Positions 33,555 to 42,159 of a stretch of 64,000 bases of DNA are shown one piece after another. A program made the translations under genes and the position numbers. Every line of letters begins with the position of its first letter. The stretch's first letter is position 1. This stretch comes from Prevotellaceae bacterium HUN156 (lineage in GTDB: Bacteria > Bacteroidota > Bacteroidia > Bacteroidales > Bacteroidaceae), in the NCBI GenBank assembly GCA_900119285.1, contig FPIT01000008.1, forward strand, positions 199,203 to 263,202. Reading direction: 5' to 3'. Under the pieces are notes generated by a model. The model had not been told where the DNA came from and did no database searches. It saw only the letters and a list, made by a program, of their open reading frames with translations.

Positions 33555-33582
33555 AAAAAGGTTGTAACATTACAACCTTTTT
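33555..33582. terminator. Bidirectional terminator between rpoD-like and NUDIX remnants
   Basis: Perfect 13-base stem, AAAAAGGTTGTAA paired with TTACAACCTTTTT, separated by two bases, with U-runs in both directions. Confidence 0.85.
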
Positions 33583-33591
33583 TGATGTTTC

Positions 33592-33705
33592 TTACAGGAA
33601 GAATCGTTGAAACTCGCTCTCGAAGTTTGGCGTCAGAACACCCTTTCTGATAGCCTTCCTTAGGCTTCTCGCCATAGTCTATTCCGCCCACTGCCGTATC
33701 ACTCG
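33592..33705 (-). pseudogene. Internally deleted copy of the NUDIX gene
   Basis: 33592-33656 matches 39771-39834 with about two mismatches (the 3' end of the intact NUDIX gene). 33657-33703 then matches 40030-40077 (its middle), so about 195 bases are missing. The remnant encodes DTAVGGIDYGEKP in one frame and then a frameshifted tail, so no functional hydrolase remains. It marks a past duplication around the surface gene pair. Confidence 0.85.
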
Positions 33706-33732
33706 AAATGTCGGATGAAGCTAAAAGAATAA

Positions 33733-33761
33733 GGCAGATTATGGAATTTCCATAATCTGCC
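33733..33761. terminator. Strong palindromic terminator after the 1447-residue surface protein gene
   Basis: GGCAGATTATGGAA and TTCCATAATCTGCC around a single central base, with T-rich flanks on both sides. It lies just beyond the minus-strand stop at 33802. Confidence 0.8.
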
Positions 33762-33801
33762 AATTATTTTAGTTGAAAGTGAGTTCAGTTTACATGAGTT
33801 T

Positions 33802-36800
33802 TTATTTCACTACAAACTTCTTTCCATTCTTTACATAAACTCCGACCTTGAGTGATTCTGTAGTCACTTTTCTGCCCTGAAGATCATACACTGCATCAGA
33901 ATCCTGAGCAAATGTCTTGATACCGTCAACTCCGGTAGTTGTATCCTCTTCGATTTCGACATCATCTACATAGAGTGACATATTGTCTTTCTTGCTTATA
34001 GCGTGGATACCGAAGTTTACTGTCTTGTTCTCAGTAGCGTGGAATGTACCAGAGATCACCTTGAAGTCTTCGCCCTGTACATCAGTGCCAGCAATAACTG
34101 TCTCAGTGAGTGATGCAGGCTGAGCATCAGCACCCATCTTAACTTCAAGACGCTCTACAGGTGAACTTGTACTGAATGAACGGGCCTTGAGGGAGAACTT
34201 ATAGCTCTTGCCAGCTTCCAAGCGAACCTTTGGAGAAACGAGCCAGTCGTCACCATCATTGTTTACGCTCCAGTTGTAGCTTGCGCAACCCTTGAAGGTA
34301 TCGTAAACCCATGTCACCTTATCGTTGTTGACATCAAATACCTTCCAGTCGTTGAGATCACCATCGAAGTGCTCTGCATAAGGTACTGGATAAGCACCGT
34401 CGGTCATCACCTTAGTGATAGCGAATGTGTCGAGAGCCTCAACGAGGTAAACTGTCTTCTTGGCTGTGTTGAGCACAACAAACTGATCTGTGGTATAGGC
34501 CTTCTTTTCTTCATCATAAGTGAGCACAAGATCCTGAATCTCCTTTGTGTTCTGATGGTTTACAGCTATCATGTAGTAGCTTGAAGTAGAAGAAGTGCTT
34601 GACTTGACAGCACCGAGATACTGACCAGCCTTGAACACATATTGACCTGCGTCGTTCTTGCTACCCTTGATCCATGTCTCCTTAGCATCCTTGAAGATAC
34701 CCTTGATATACATGTCGTTGTCTTTCTGACCAACGGTAACTGTGTAAGCAGTATTCTTGTCAGTGACATAAGCATGAGCAGTAAGGCGGTAAGGCTCTGT
34801 CTCGAGATTCTCAGGAACAACTACCAGAGTATCGCTTGCATCCTTGTAAGTGTACTTAGACTCGTAGTCAGCATATTCAGCCCAGTAACCAGTCTTCTTC
34901 CACATAGCAGCAAGAACTGTAAACTTAGCAGTACCATTGAGCTTGAGAGCACCGTCTGTCACTGTATAAGTAACTTCCTTTACGCCAGACTTAGCAGTGA
35001 AGTTTTCTTCATCCTCATCATATTCCATAAGAGCGAGAACCACGCTGTCATTCATTTCCTCAGAGTAAGCGATAGCCTGACCGAGAGGGAGAGTGATGGT
35101 AGTAGCATCGTCAGAGAGAGTAGCCTTTACCCATGTGCCAGCCAGAGCTTTTGACAGTGGATCCTTAATATATACCTTGTTGTCGTCAGCGAATACCACA
35201 TCCATAGTACCCGTCTGTGCACCACGACGGATAGCATCGTTGTAAACATAGTAAGCATAACCTGATCGGTCGTAAGTCTTGAGCTCACCCTTTGGCTGTG
35301 TAGTGATGATAGTATCACGTACGATAGCATTAAGGGCGATGTTAAGCTGCTGACTTGCACCAGCGAATGTTACTGTTGTTGTGTCGCTTACGAAGTTGTC
35401 GGCAGATGTCACTACCTGATAAGTCTTGTCATCCTGGAACACCTTCACCTCATATTTACCCTCAGCATCTGTTGTTGTATCGTAGATTACATCGCCTGAA
35501 ATGAGCACGAGCTTAGCATTTGCCACTGCCTTGCTGCTATTCTTGTCGGTAACGTTACCGCTCAATACTGAAGCCTCGCGAGCAACTGTGAAGTTGACTA
35601 CAGGAGTTGCGCATGCAGCGAAATTAGCGTAGGAGAATGATGAGCTGTAAGAAGTGCGAGAAGTAGAAGTATTGTTTGCTGTAGTCTGGAAGATGAGACC
35701 ACCACCCCATGAAGAGAGATTCCACTTAGAGTTGCTGAATGCCATACGGATGTTTCCACCTGTGTACTCATAAGGCTCTGGCAACTGGATAGTGATAAGA
35801 TCTGCAGAGTCTGTCTTAGCTACTGTGAAGTCCTGATCAGCGATAACAACAAGATCTTCATTCTCTATGAACATATTATCCTCGCTTTCCACTGCATCGT
35901 CTGTAGTATTGGCAATCCATGCTTTTACATGGCCCTTTGCATCCTTATCAGTCTTACCTGGGAAAGAAACTGCAGTAATCTTGTCGCCAGCATTAAGACC
36001 TGTGAGAACAGAAGCTGGGATGATCATCTCTGACTGAGAATATTCGTTGGCCCCTACAGGTGCATACTTGTTCTGAGTAGTTGACTCAATCGCTTCACCA
36101 GCGATAACAGTCTTGGTAGCTACCTCTTCTACTACAGATACTGTATCAACATCACTCTTTACTACATTGCCGGCAATGTCGGTTACCTGGAAATATACTG
36201 GATACTTACCAAGTTCGTGTGCCTTGAAAGCAAGGTTGATAGTAGCAGTAGCACCAGAAGCAACATCAACACCATTGGCTGTTGCTACCTTATTATTATA
36301 GTAGTAGAGATCAACTGTGTAGTTGTCTGCCTTCTCATCTGCGAGAGTAAGGTTTCTGAGAGTAACCGAAACCTTTGCATCTACATTCTTTGTAGCTGTC
36401 ATTGGCACATCGGTAGATGTTACATAGAGATCGTGCTCCACATTGAGTGCGTGGAAACCGTAGATATTGTCAACATTGGTGTTGCCTGCTTCAAGGGCGA
36501 TGTAATACTGACCCTCTGGCATACCCTCTACTTCAAAGTCTGTAAAAGAGTAGTAAGTATAGTAATAGCTCTCATACTCCTTGTTGTCAGACATGTCTGC
36601 AGCAGTGAACTCCTTGAGCAGAGTCCAGTTCTTGCGGTCCTTAGAATAATATACCTTGAGAGTAGAATTTTCGTCGTTGCGTGAAGCGATGAAGTTAAGT
36701 TTCTCACCAGCATTAACGCCTAAGAGTGGAGAGATGATCTTAGAAACGCCGTTTTTGTTGACTGCGCTGTATTTGTTGCCCTGAAGATTAGCGTTAGAAG

Positions 36801-38142
36801 GAGCGTTGGTGATTTCCCAACCATCCTCTACCAGCATGTTAACAGGGAATGTCTTGCTTTCGAAATCCACAAGCCATGCAGAAGGATCTACCACAGCACC
36901 TGAGAGGCGAAGAGCAAATGCAGTGTCGCCAGCGAGAGTGAGATAACCTTCTTTCTTGCCAGGAGCAGTAGCAGGCATTGTGATGGTGACAGTCTCACTT
37001 GAGTGAGCAGCTACCTTGATGTCCTTTGCCTTGTCCACAGTGAAGCCCTCTGGCACATTGATGCTTGTGATATTAAGTTCCTTGGCACCGCTGTTTGTGA
37101 TTACCATAGAACGTGTAACGTCGGTCTGTGCAGTACCGAAAGCTACTGTAGCACTGTCCTTTACGCTTACTCCATCCACTGTAGCAGTCATGATAGGAGC
37201 ATAAGGAACGAGCTGAACATAAGCACCATACTGATAAGTACCACCGATATTTTCACCGATGTTTACACGGTAAGAGTTCTTTGCAGGATAGTCAGCGATG
37301 TTCATCACTGCACTTACCAATACTGTATCCTTCTTACCTGCCAGCAGAGCCTTGGTCTGAGGCTGCACTGTGATAGTGTCGTTGCCAGAATAACCCAGAT
37401 ACCACATGCTGAGCTTATAGCCATTCTCACCAGGAAGGATGTCCACCGCACCATTATTGGTTACGATAGCTTCAAACTGAGCAGTGAAATTACCTTCAGC
37501 ATCAACATCCTGATATCTTGGGAGCTTGCTTGTCACCTTCTCAAGCTTCATACTTGGACGGAGAGTGACATCAGCTGACTGTGCATAGAAATCATCGAGA
37601 TATACGCTAGATGCGTGGATAGCCACATATTCATTGTTAAGACCATCTACCTCGAAAGTAACGTAGTCATCTCTAGTAATAGTTACATTAGAAGGAGTGA
37701 TGTCGAGCACCTTGGTGTAAACACCACCATTGAGAGACACCTTCCATAGTTTGAGAGAACCAGCTGTATATCCAGACTGTTTCACCTTGATGCTTACCTT
37801 ACCGGATACTTTTGGAGTTACGAGCATGTCCTCTGTGTCAACATAGTCCTCATAGTAATCATCATACACCTGTTGCTTACCCACAGAGAGACAGTTACTT
37901 CCGTCAACTCCATAACCTACGGCATGTCTGTAGGTAGGATAAGAACCAGTACCCTGATCATCAGCAATGTGACCCCAACCTTGTGGAGCTGCCTTTTCAC
38001 TTGAATAGTAAGTGCTGTAGCTGTAGTCGCCATAAGGCTCCTCGAAATTGTAGGTGTAGTCATTGACCACATCTGCACTAACGCTTACAGCACTCAAGAG
38101 CAAGCCTAAGAGTAGACCTGCTTTCTTTGAGTTTTTTTTCAT
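33802..38142 (-). CDS. Very large multidomain surface protein with type IX-like sorting tail
   Basis: About 1447 residues from ATG 38142, with signal peptide MKKNSKKAGLLLGLLLSAVSVSA. Visible modules: a jelly-roll near the N-terminus, a DUF1573/ASPM-like segment (VAFGTAQTDVTRSMVITNSG), CARDB-like sandwich domains, a carboxypeptidase-regulatory domain (VLSGNVTDKNSSKAVANAKL), and a choice-of-anchor J module near residue 1290 (WVYDTFKGCASYNWSV...DDWLVSPKVRL). The C-terminus YDLQGRKVTTESLKVGVYV then NGKKFVVK is a classic sorting tail. No protease or glycosidase motif was seen. It follows a second tail-bearing gene by about 50 bases. Adhesin or matrix role is inference. Confidence 0.85.
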   Translation of the reverse strand: MKKNSKKAGLLLGLLLSAVSVSADVVNDYTYNFEEPYGDYSYSTYYSSEKAAPQGWGHIADDQGTGSYPTYRHAVGYGVDGSNCLSVGKQQVYDDYYEDYVDTEDMLVTPKVSGKVSIKVKQSGYTAGSLKLWKVSLNGGVYTKVLDITPSNVTITRDDYVTFEVDGLNNEYVAIHASSVYLDDFYAQSADVTLRPSMKLEKVTSKLPRYQDVDAEGNFTAQFEAIVTNNGAVDILPGENGYKLSMWYLGYSGNDTITVQPQTKALLAGKKDTVLVSAVMNIADYPAKNSYRVNIGENIGGTYQYGAYVQLVPYAPIMTATVDGVSVKDSATVAFGTAQTDVTRSMVITNSGAKELNITSINVPEGFTVDKAKDIKVAAHSSETVTITMPATAPGKKEGYLTLAGDTAFALRLSGAVVDPSAWLVDFESKTFPVNMLVEDGWEITNAPSNANLQGNKYSAVNKNGVSKIISPLLGVNAGEKLNFIASRNDENSTLKVYYSKDRKNWTLLKEFTAADMSDNKEYESYYYTYYSFTDFEVEGMPEGQYYIALEAGNTNVDNIYGFHALNVEHDLYVTSTDVPMTATKNVDAKVSVTLRNLTLADEKADNYTVDLYYYNNKVATANGVDVASGATATINLAFKAHELGKYPVYFQVTDIAGNVVKSDVDTVSVVEEVATKTVIAGEAIESTTQNKYAPVGANEYSQSEMIIPASVLTGLNAGDKITAVSFPGKTDKDAKGHVKAWIANTTDDAVESEDNMFIENEDLVVIADQDFTVAKTDSADLITIQLPEPYEYTGGNIRMAFSNSKWNLSSWGGGLIFQTTANNTSTSRTSYSSSFSYANFAACATPVVNFTVAREASVLSGNVTDKNSSKAVANAKLVLISGDVIYDTTTDAEGKYEVKVFQDDKTYQVVTSADNFVSDTTTVTFAGASQQLNIALNAIVRDTIITTQPKGELKTYDRSGYAYYVYNDAIRRGAQTGTMDVVFADDNKVYIKDPLSKALAGTWVKATLSDDATTITLPLGQAIAYSEEMNDSVVLALMEYDEDEENFTAKSGVKEVTYTVTDGALKLNGTAKFTVLAAMWKKTGYWAEYADYESKYTYKDASDTLVVVPENLETEPYRLTAHAYVTDKNTAYTVTVGQKDNDMYIKGIFKDAKETWIKGSKNDAGQYVFKAGQYLGAVKSSTSSTSSYYMIAVNHQNTKEIQDLVLTYDEEKKAYTTDQFVVLNTAKKTVYLVEALDTFAITKVMTDGAYPVPYAEHFDGDLNDWKVFDVNNDKVTWVYDTFKGCASYNWSVNNDGDDWLVSPKVRLEAGKSYKFSLKARSFSTSSPVERLEVKMGADAQPASLTETVIAGTDVQGEDFKVISGTFHATENKTVNFGIHAISKKDNMSLYVDDVEIEEDTTTGVDGIKTFAQDSDAVYDLQGRKVTTESLKVGVYVKNGKKFVVK

Positions 38143-38189
38143 CGTTTGTTTTTGTTTATTGTTGTTGTTTGTAGTTTGTATTTTCAAGA

Positions 38190-39416
38190 TTACTTGTTGA
38201 CGAACTTCTTGCCGTTCTTGATATAAAGTTCGCCTGGCTTTACAGCAGTCTTGCGTCCGTTAAGGTCGAATATAGCAGATTCGTCGTCAGCCTTTTCAGT
38301 CTTGGGAACTTCCACTGCTGTTGGCTCTTCTGTAGGAATATTGATACGCAGACGAGTCTGTCGGCTCATTCCCTCAGAATTCTTGGTCTGAACGATGAAA
38401 GTCTGGTCGCCCCAAACATACTTGAAGAAGTCGAAAGTCCATGTCACGGTCTTTCCAGCAGCAATCTTTGCCTTGTGGAGAGTATCAGCATTGTTTATTA
38501 TATAATAGGTAAGTTTCTCGTCGATAGTACTGCCATCCACTGTTGTGGTAGGAGCAGTAAACTTGAGAGTACCACCGCCTGCATAGTCAGGAGTAACAGT
38601 CAGATCAGTAACCTGAGCAGGAGCCTTTGGTTTAGGTGTTGGAGTGCAGTGAAGAGACACGAACCACTCGTTGTTTGGGAATTTCTTGATGAGAGTAGCC
38701 TTACCTGTCTGTGTGTTGATTTCATACAGGCCTGAGTCTTCATTCTTAGGAGACACAGCCCAGAATATTCTGTTTGTTTCAGGGTCCACACAGATTCCGC
38801 TCAGTGTGCTTGTCACCACACCTGTCTGACCGATTACCTCCTGCTCACCTGTTTCCTTGTCAACCTTGAGGAACTCACCGCTTTCGTTTACTGCGTAAGC
38901 CTGACCATTGTTGTCGATAACTACAGCGAGTAGATTCTCTGAAAGAGACTTGATAGATGTACGATCGTCGAATGTGCGATAATTTAACTTAGCCCACTCA
39001 ATGCCGTAACCATCAGATGTAGTAATACAACCGTAGTTTACTCCAGTCTGTGGATCAGGATAAGAAGCGATAGCCATCATGCCGGCATCGGATACCTGTT
39101 CTGAATAAATGGGCTTGAAATTATCAGTATTACAAGCATAATACATGAAGTACCCCTGACCTTCCTGAATCTGATAGCTCACATAATACAATTTGTTGTT
39201 AAACCAGGTGCTTCCTGAGTTAGCCACCAGTGTAGGATCGAGATGCACTGGAGTCACTGTGTTGTCGTTAGGGTCAGTCGTAAAGCTCCAGATACCACTC
39301 TGTTTACTGTCGTTATAGTTCCATACACTTCCCCAGATTTCCTGAGCATTTAGTTTGTTGGTTGCAACAAGGCAAAGAATTCCCATTGTAGCGTTTCTAA
39401 GTAGAGTTTTCATCAT
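38190..39416 (-). CDS. Surface propeller plus FnIII-like protein with sorting tail
   Basis: A 408-residue exported protein: signal peptide ending LVATNKLNAQ, a beta-propeller-like region to about residue 260 (SGICVDPETNRIFWAVSP, GLYEINTQTGKATLIKKF), then a fibronectin-type domain beginning PAQVTDLTVTPDYAGGGTLKFTAP, and the C-terminal tail FDLNGRKTAVKPGELYI then NGKKFVNK. The upstream gene of the pair shares the tail and presumably the type IX secretion route. The promoter CAAAAGTA at 39501-39508 (reverse strand) serves both. Function unknown; surface attachment or glycan binding is plausible. Confidence 0.82.
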   Translation of the reverse strand: MMKTLLRNATMGILCLVATNKLNAQEIWGSVWNYNDSKQSGIWSFTTDPNDNTVTPVHLDPTLVANSGSTWFNNKLYYVSYQIQEGQGYFMYYACNTDNFKPIYSEQVSDAGMMAIASYPDPQTGVNYGCITTSDGYGIEWAKLNYRTFDDRTSIKSLSENLLAVVIDNNGQAYAVNESGEFLKVDKETGEQEVIGQTGVVTSTLSGICVDPETNRIFWAVSPKNEDSGLYEINTQTGKATLIKKFPNNEWFVSLHCTPTPKPKAPAQVTDLTVTPDYAGGGTLKFTAPTTTVDGSTIDEKLTYYIINNADTLHKAKIAAGKTVTWTFDFFKYVWGDQTFIVQTKNSEGMSRQTRLRINIPTEEPTAVEVPKTEKADDESAIFDLNGRKTAVKPGELYIKNGKKFVNK

Positions 39417-39769
39417 GTTGATATAATTATAAACTTTAAAAAATAGTATTTAGGACACAATAAATATCCTGATCACATTTAATTATTTAGTTTTGCGGTG
39501 CAAAAGTAATAATATTGATAGGATTATGCAAGAAAAAAAACGAAAAATGTTTGCATTTTGACACAAAAACTTTCAAAAAGAACATATGTGTGGTATATTG
39601 AGGTATGATTATACATTCATGCCCCGGAGGGCTATCCATAGGTCACTCACAGCCTTTCCGAGTACCTGTCACGTTATAAGTGGTTGATACTTAGTTAGCT
39701 ATCCTGTATAGATTTTATTATTACAACCTTGGGAGGATGTTTTCGTCGATTTGTCTCAAACTAAGTTGT
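39417..39769. other. Non-coding gap between the surface pair and the NUDIX gene
   Basis: This 353-base stretch holds the minus-strand promoter at 39501-39508 (TACTTTTG on that strand) and A/T-rich leader DNA. Nothing gene-like was seen in 39590-39760. A GCCCCGGAGGGC dyad near 39621 is the only local structure. Together with the decayed NUDIX copy at 33.6 kb it flanks the surface pair. Confidence 0.6.
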
Positions 39770-40270
39770 TTACAGGAAGAATCGTTGAAACTCGCTCTCA
39801 AAGTTTGGCGTCAGAACACCCTTTCCGATAGCCTCCATAATCTCTTCTATTGACCAGAAACGGCCACCGTCCAGCTCTTCCTTTGAGGGATTCACGGCTC
39901 CGTCATACGTTGTTTTGTTGACATACACCAGTTCGCGCTCACGCAGTCCCTCAAACACATACATGCCTATGGCTACAGGTTCAAAGTCACTAATACCCAG
40001 TTCCTCGCCCACCTCTCTGTGCAGCGCCTCCTCAGGTTTCTCGCCATAGTCTATATGTCCGCCCACTGCCGTATCCCATTTCCCGGGCTGTATATCCTTC
40101 CACTCAGGGCGTTTCTGCAGATACACCTCCCCTTTCGAATTAAACACATGCAGGTGTACCACAGGGTGCAGCAGTCGTGAGCCGTTATGACACTCGCCAC
40201 GCGTAGCCTTACCTATCACCTTTCCCTCCTCATCCACCAGAGGAAATATCTCTTGAGCGTTATCTTTCAT
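39770..40270 (-). CDS. NUDIX hydrolase (IPP-isomerase-like subgroup)
   Basis: A 166-residue hydrolase. The Nudix box is complete: GHIDYGEKPEEALHREVGEELGI. The preceding KRPEWKDIQPGKWDTAVGG places it in the YfcD/isopentenyl-diphosphate-isomerase-like subgroup, so the substrate is uncertain. Start at ATG 40270 rather than the 40315 frame start, because the promoter (TACTTTTG on the minus strand, around 40290) lies between. A deleted second copy of this gene lies at 33592-33705. Confidence 0.9.
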   Translation of the reverse strand: MKDNAQEIFPLVDEEGKVIGKATRGECHNGSRLLHPVVHLHVFNSKGEVYLQKRPEWKDIQPGKWDTAVGGHIDYGEKPEEALHREVGEELGISDFEPVAIGMYVFEGLRERELVYVNKTTYDGAVNPSKEELDGGRFWSIEEIMEAIGKGVLTPNFESEFQRFFL

Positions 40271-40428
40271 CGTTTCATTCTTATTCGTGGCGCAAAAGTA
40301 CAAAATAAATCCCACAAATCCAAGTGTTCTTTTTCTGAATGAATCATGATACCATAATTCTCATCGAATAATGCCGTCAAACCCTTTGAATTATGCCGTC
40401 AAACTCATCGAAAAACAGAAGGAGATGT

Positions 40429-40516
40429 GGTTTCTTGGGAAGAAACCATTGGTTTCCTACGTAGAAACCGATGGTTTCCAACAGCGAAAACGGTGTTTTC
40501 CTTATTGGAAAATTCC
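40429..40516. repeat. Array of four 22-base dyad repeats
   Basis: Units at 40429-40450, 40451-40472, 40473-40494 and 40495-40516. Each has 6-base arms that are inverted repeats (GGTTTC with GAAACC; GTTTTC-like with GAAAAC-like in the last two) around a variable 7-base centre (TTGGGAA, CTACGTA, CAACAGC, CTTATTG) and then 3 spacer bases. The period is exactly 22. Just upstream, ATGCCGTCAAAC occurs twice, also 22 apart. The array lies between the NUDIX gene promoter and the permease terminator. Confidence 0.85.
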
Positions 40517-40559
40517 ATTTTATAATAACTAAAACAACGATATATATACCAGAAAAAAA

Positions 40560-40593
40560 CAGAGCCGCCCTCATTTATTGAGAACGGCTCTAT
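40560..40593 (-). terminator. Terminator after the purine permease gene
   Basis: AGAGCCG/CGGCTCT stem with an internal CTCA/TGAG; on the minus strand it is followed by GTTTTTTT. Confidence 0.8.
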
Positions 40594-40605
40594 TTATATT
40601 CTTCT

Positions 40606-41937
40606 TTATATAAAGATGTATTTAGCTATAAAGAGGAGGGCGAGAATCCACATGGTGATGGAGATTTCCTTAAACTTGCCTGCGATAGCATGACAGATGA
40701 CATAAGCAATCACACCGATAAGAATGCCGTCACTAATACTATAGCTCATTGGGATAATGACAATGGTGAGAAAGGCGGGAATGGCATTACAATAGTTGTC
40801 CCAATGGATGTTGGATATGGCAGGCATCATAAACACTCCCACTACAACAAGGGCTGGAGCCGTAGCTGCACTGGGAATGGCCAAGAACAGTGGGCTGAAG
40901 AATAGAGCCAAGACGAAACAAACGGCTGTAGAGAAGGCTGTAAGACCTGTACGACCACCTTCTGCTACGCCTGATGCACTCTCGACATAGGTGGATGTGG
41001 TGGATGTGCCCATGCAGGCTCCACATACGGTAGCGATAGAGTCGGCCATAAACATCTTCTCCAGATTGGGAATAGTCTTGTTCTTACCTTTAAGGTTTAT
41101 CATTCCGGTGCTCTGGTGCACACCTACGATAGTACCCATCGTATCAAACAAATCCATAAACAGGAAAGTGAGAGTTACTACAAGCATATCAACGCTGAAC
41201 ACCTGACTCCACTCAAACTGGCAGAAAATGGGAGCGACACTATCAGGAGTAGACACAAAGCCATTCAACTTTGTGATAGCTTCGCCCGTGGAAGGGTCTT
41301 TGATGAACAAGCCGAGAATGGTGGTGGCGAGGATGCCCAAAAGAATGCCTCCACGAATCTTCGCCATGACGAGGCCTGCAGTAAGAAAGATACCTATCAT
41401 TGCCAACAGGGCTGTGCCCTCGGTAATCTTACCCAAGGATACCAGCGTAGCATCACTATTCACGATAATGCCGGCATTCTCCATTCCTATGAAGCAAATA
41501 AACAGACCGATACCTGCTCCGACGGCTTTCTGAAGAGTGCCAGGAATGCTGTCTAACAGCCAACTGCGCACTTTGGTAACCGTAAGCAGTATGAAGATGA
41601 TACCTTCTAGCAACACAGCAGTAAGGGCAAACTGCCAACTATAGCCCATACCTAAACATACGGTATAGACAAAGAAGGCGTTAAGTCCCATACCGGGAGC
41701 CAAGGCGAAAGGACGCTTTGCATAAAGAGCCATCACCAGCGTACCGATTATAGCAGCTAAAGCCGTAGCAGTGAACACACTGCCGCCAGGCATATCTGAA
41801 AGAGGGCTGAAGACTGCTGGGTTTACGGCAAGAATATAGGCCATGGTAAGAAATGTGGTAATGCCTGCCATAATTTCAGTACGGACACTGTGCTTCTGAG
41901 AGTCGAAGCCAAAGAGTTGCTCAAGAATAGGTTTCAT
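40606..41937 (-). CDS. NCS2-family guanine/hypoxanthine permease (AzgA/PbuG type)
   Basis: An inner-membrane purine importer of 443 residues with about 13 hydrophobic segments. Hallmarks include EIMAGITTFLTMAYILAVNP near the N-terminus, APGMGLNAFFVYTVC, and DLFDTMGTIVGV. This is the AzgA/PbuG branch of NCS2 rather than UraA. The 3' terminator is at 40560-40593. It stands alone, next to hisS and purA on the same strand (the latter in AMP synthesis), which fits purine salvage, although the transcripts are separated by a terminator. Confidence 0.9.
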   Translation of the reverse strand: MKPILEQLFGFDSQKHSVRTEIMAGITTFLTMAYILAVNPAVFSPLSDMPGGSVFTATALAAIIGTLVMALYAKRPFALAPGMGLNAFFVYTVCLGMGYSWQFALTAVLLEGIIFILLTVTKVRSWLLDSIPGTLQKAVGAGIGLFICFIGMENAGIIVNSDATLVSLGKITEGTALLAMIGIFLTAGLVMAKIRGGILLGILATTILGLFIKDPSTGEAITKLNGFVSTPDSVAPIFCQFEWSQVFSVDMLVVTLTFLFMDLFDTMGTIVGVHQSTGMINLKGKNKTIPNLEKMFMADSIATVCGACMGTSTTSTYVESASGVAEGGRTGLTAFSTAVCFVLALFFSPLFLAIPSAATAPALVVVGVFMMPAISNIHWDNYCNAIPAFLTIVIIPMSYSISDGILIGVIAYVICHAIAGKFKEISITMWILALLFIAKYIFI

Positions 41938-42097
41938 GCGTTTTTTATTACTCTAAATAAATTATCTATGATGCCCTGATGAGTTTCTAATGGCTATATC
42001 AAGGCATAACAAGGGCAAAATTAAGAAAAATAGAAATAACTGACAAATTTTTTATCCGTTTTCTTACTATTTTCGCCAAATAAGCACAAAAGAAATG

Positions 42098-42130
42098 CAA
42101 GCTGACAGTATAACAACTATCAGCTTGCAG
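42098..42130 (-). terminator. Terminator after hisS
   Basis: Long hairpin GCAAGCTGACAGT with ACTATCAGCTTGC (one mismatch), followed on the minus strand by ATTTCTTTT. Confidence 0.8.
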
Positions 42131-42159
42131 AGGTATTATCAGAATAATTATTACTCTTC

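Noticed and set aside
33802..39416. Surface gene pair as a mobile element
   Set aside because: No integrase, transposase or target-site duplication was seen; the NUDIX copies are the only flanking repeats.
39600..39730. Possible structural RNA around the GCCCCGGAGGGC dyad
   Set aside because: Only one short stem can be drawn by eye; no known RNA motif matches.
40429..40516. Treating the 22-base dyad array as a CRISPR array
   Set aside because: Units are contiguous with a 3-base spacer and a 7-base centre; no 25-40 base unique spacers, and no cas genes are in the window.
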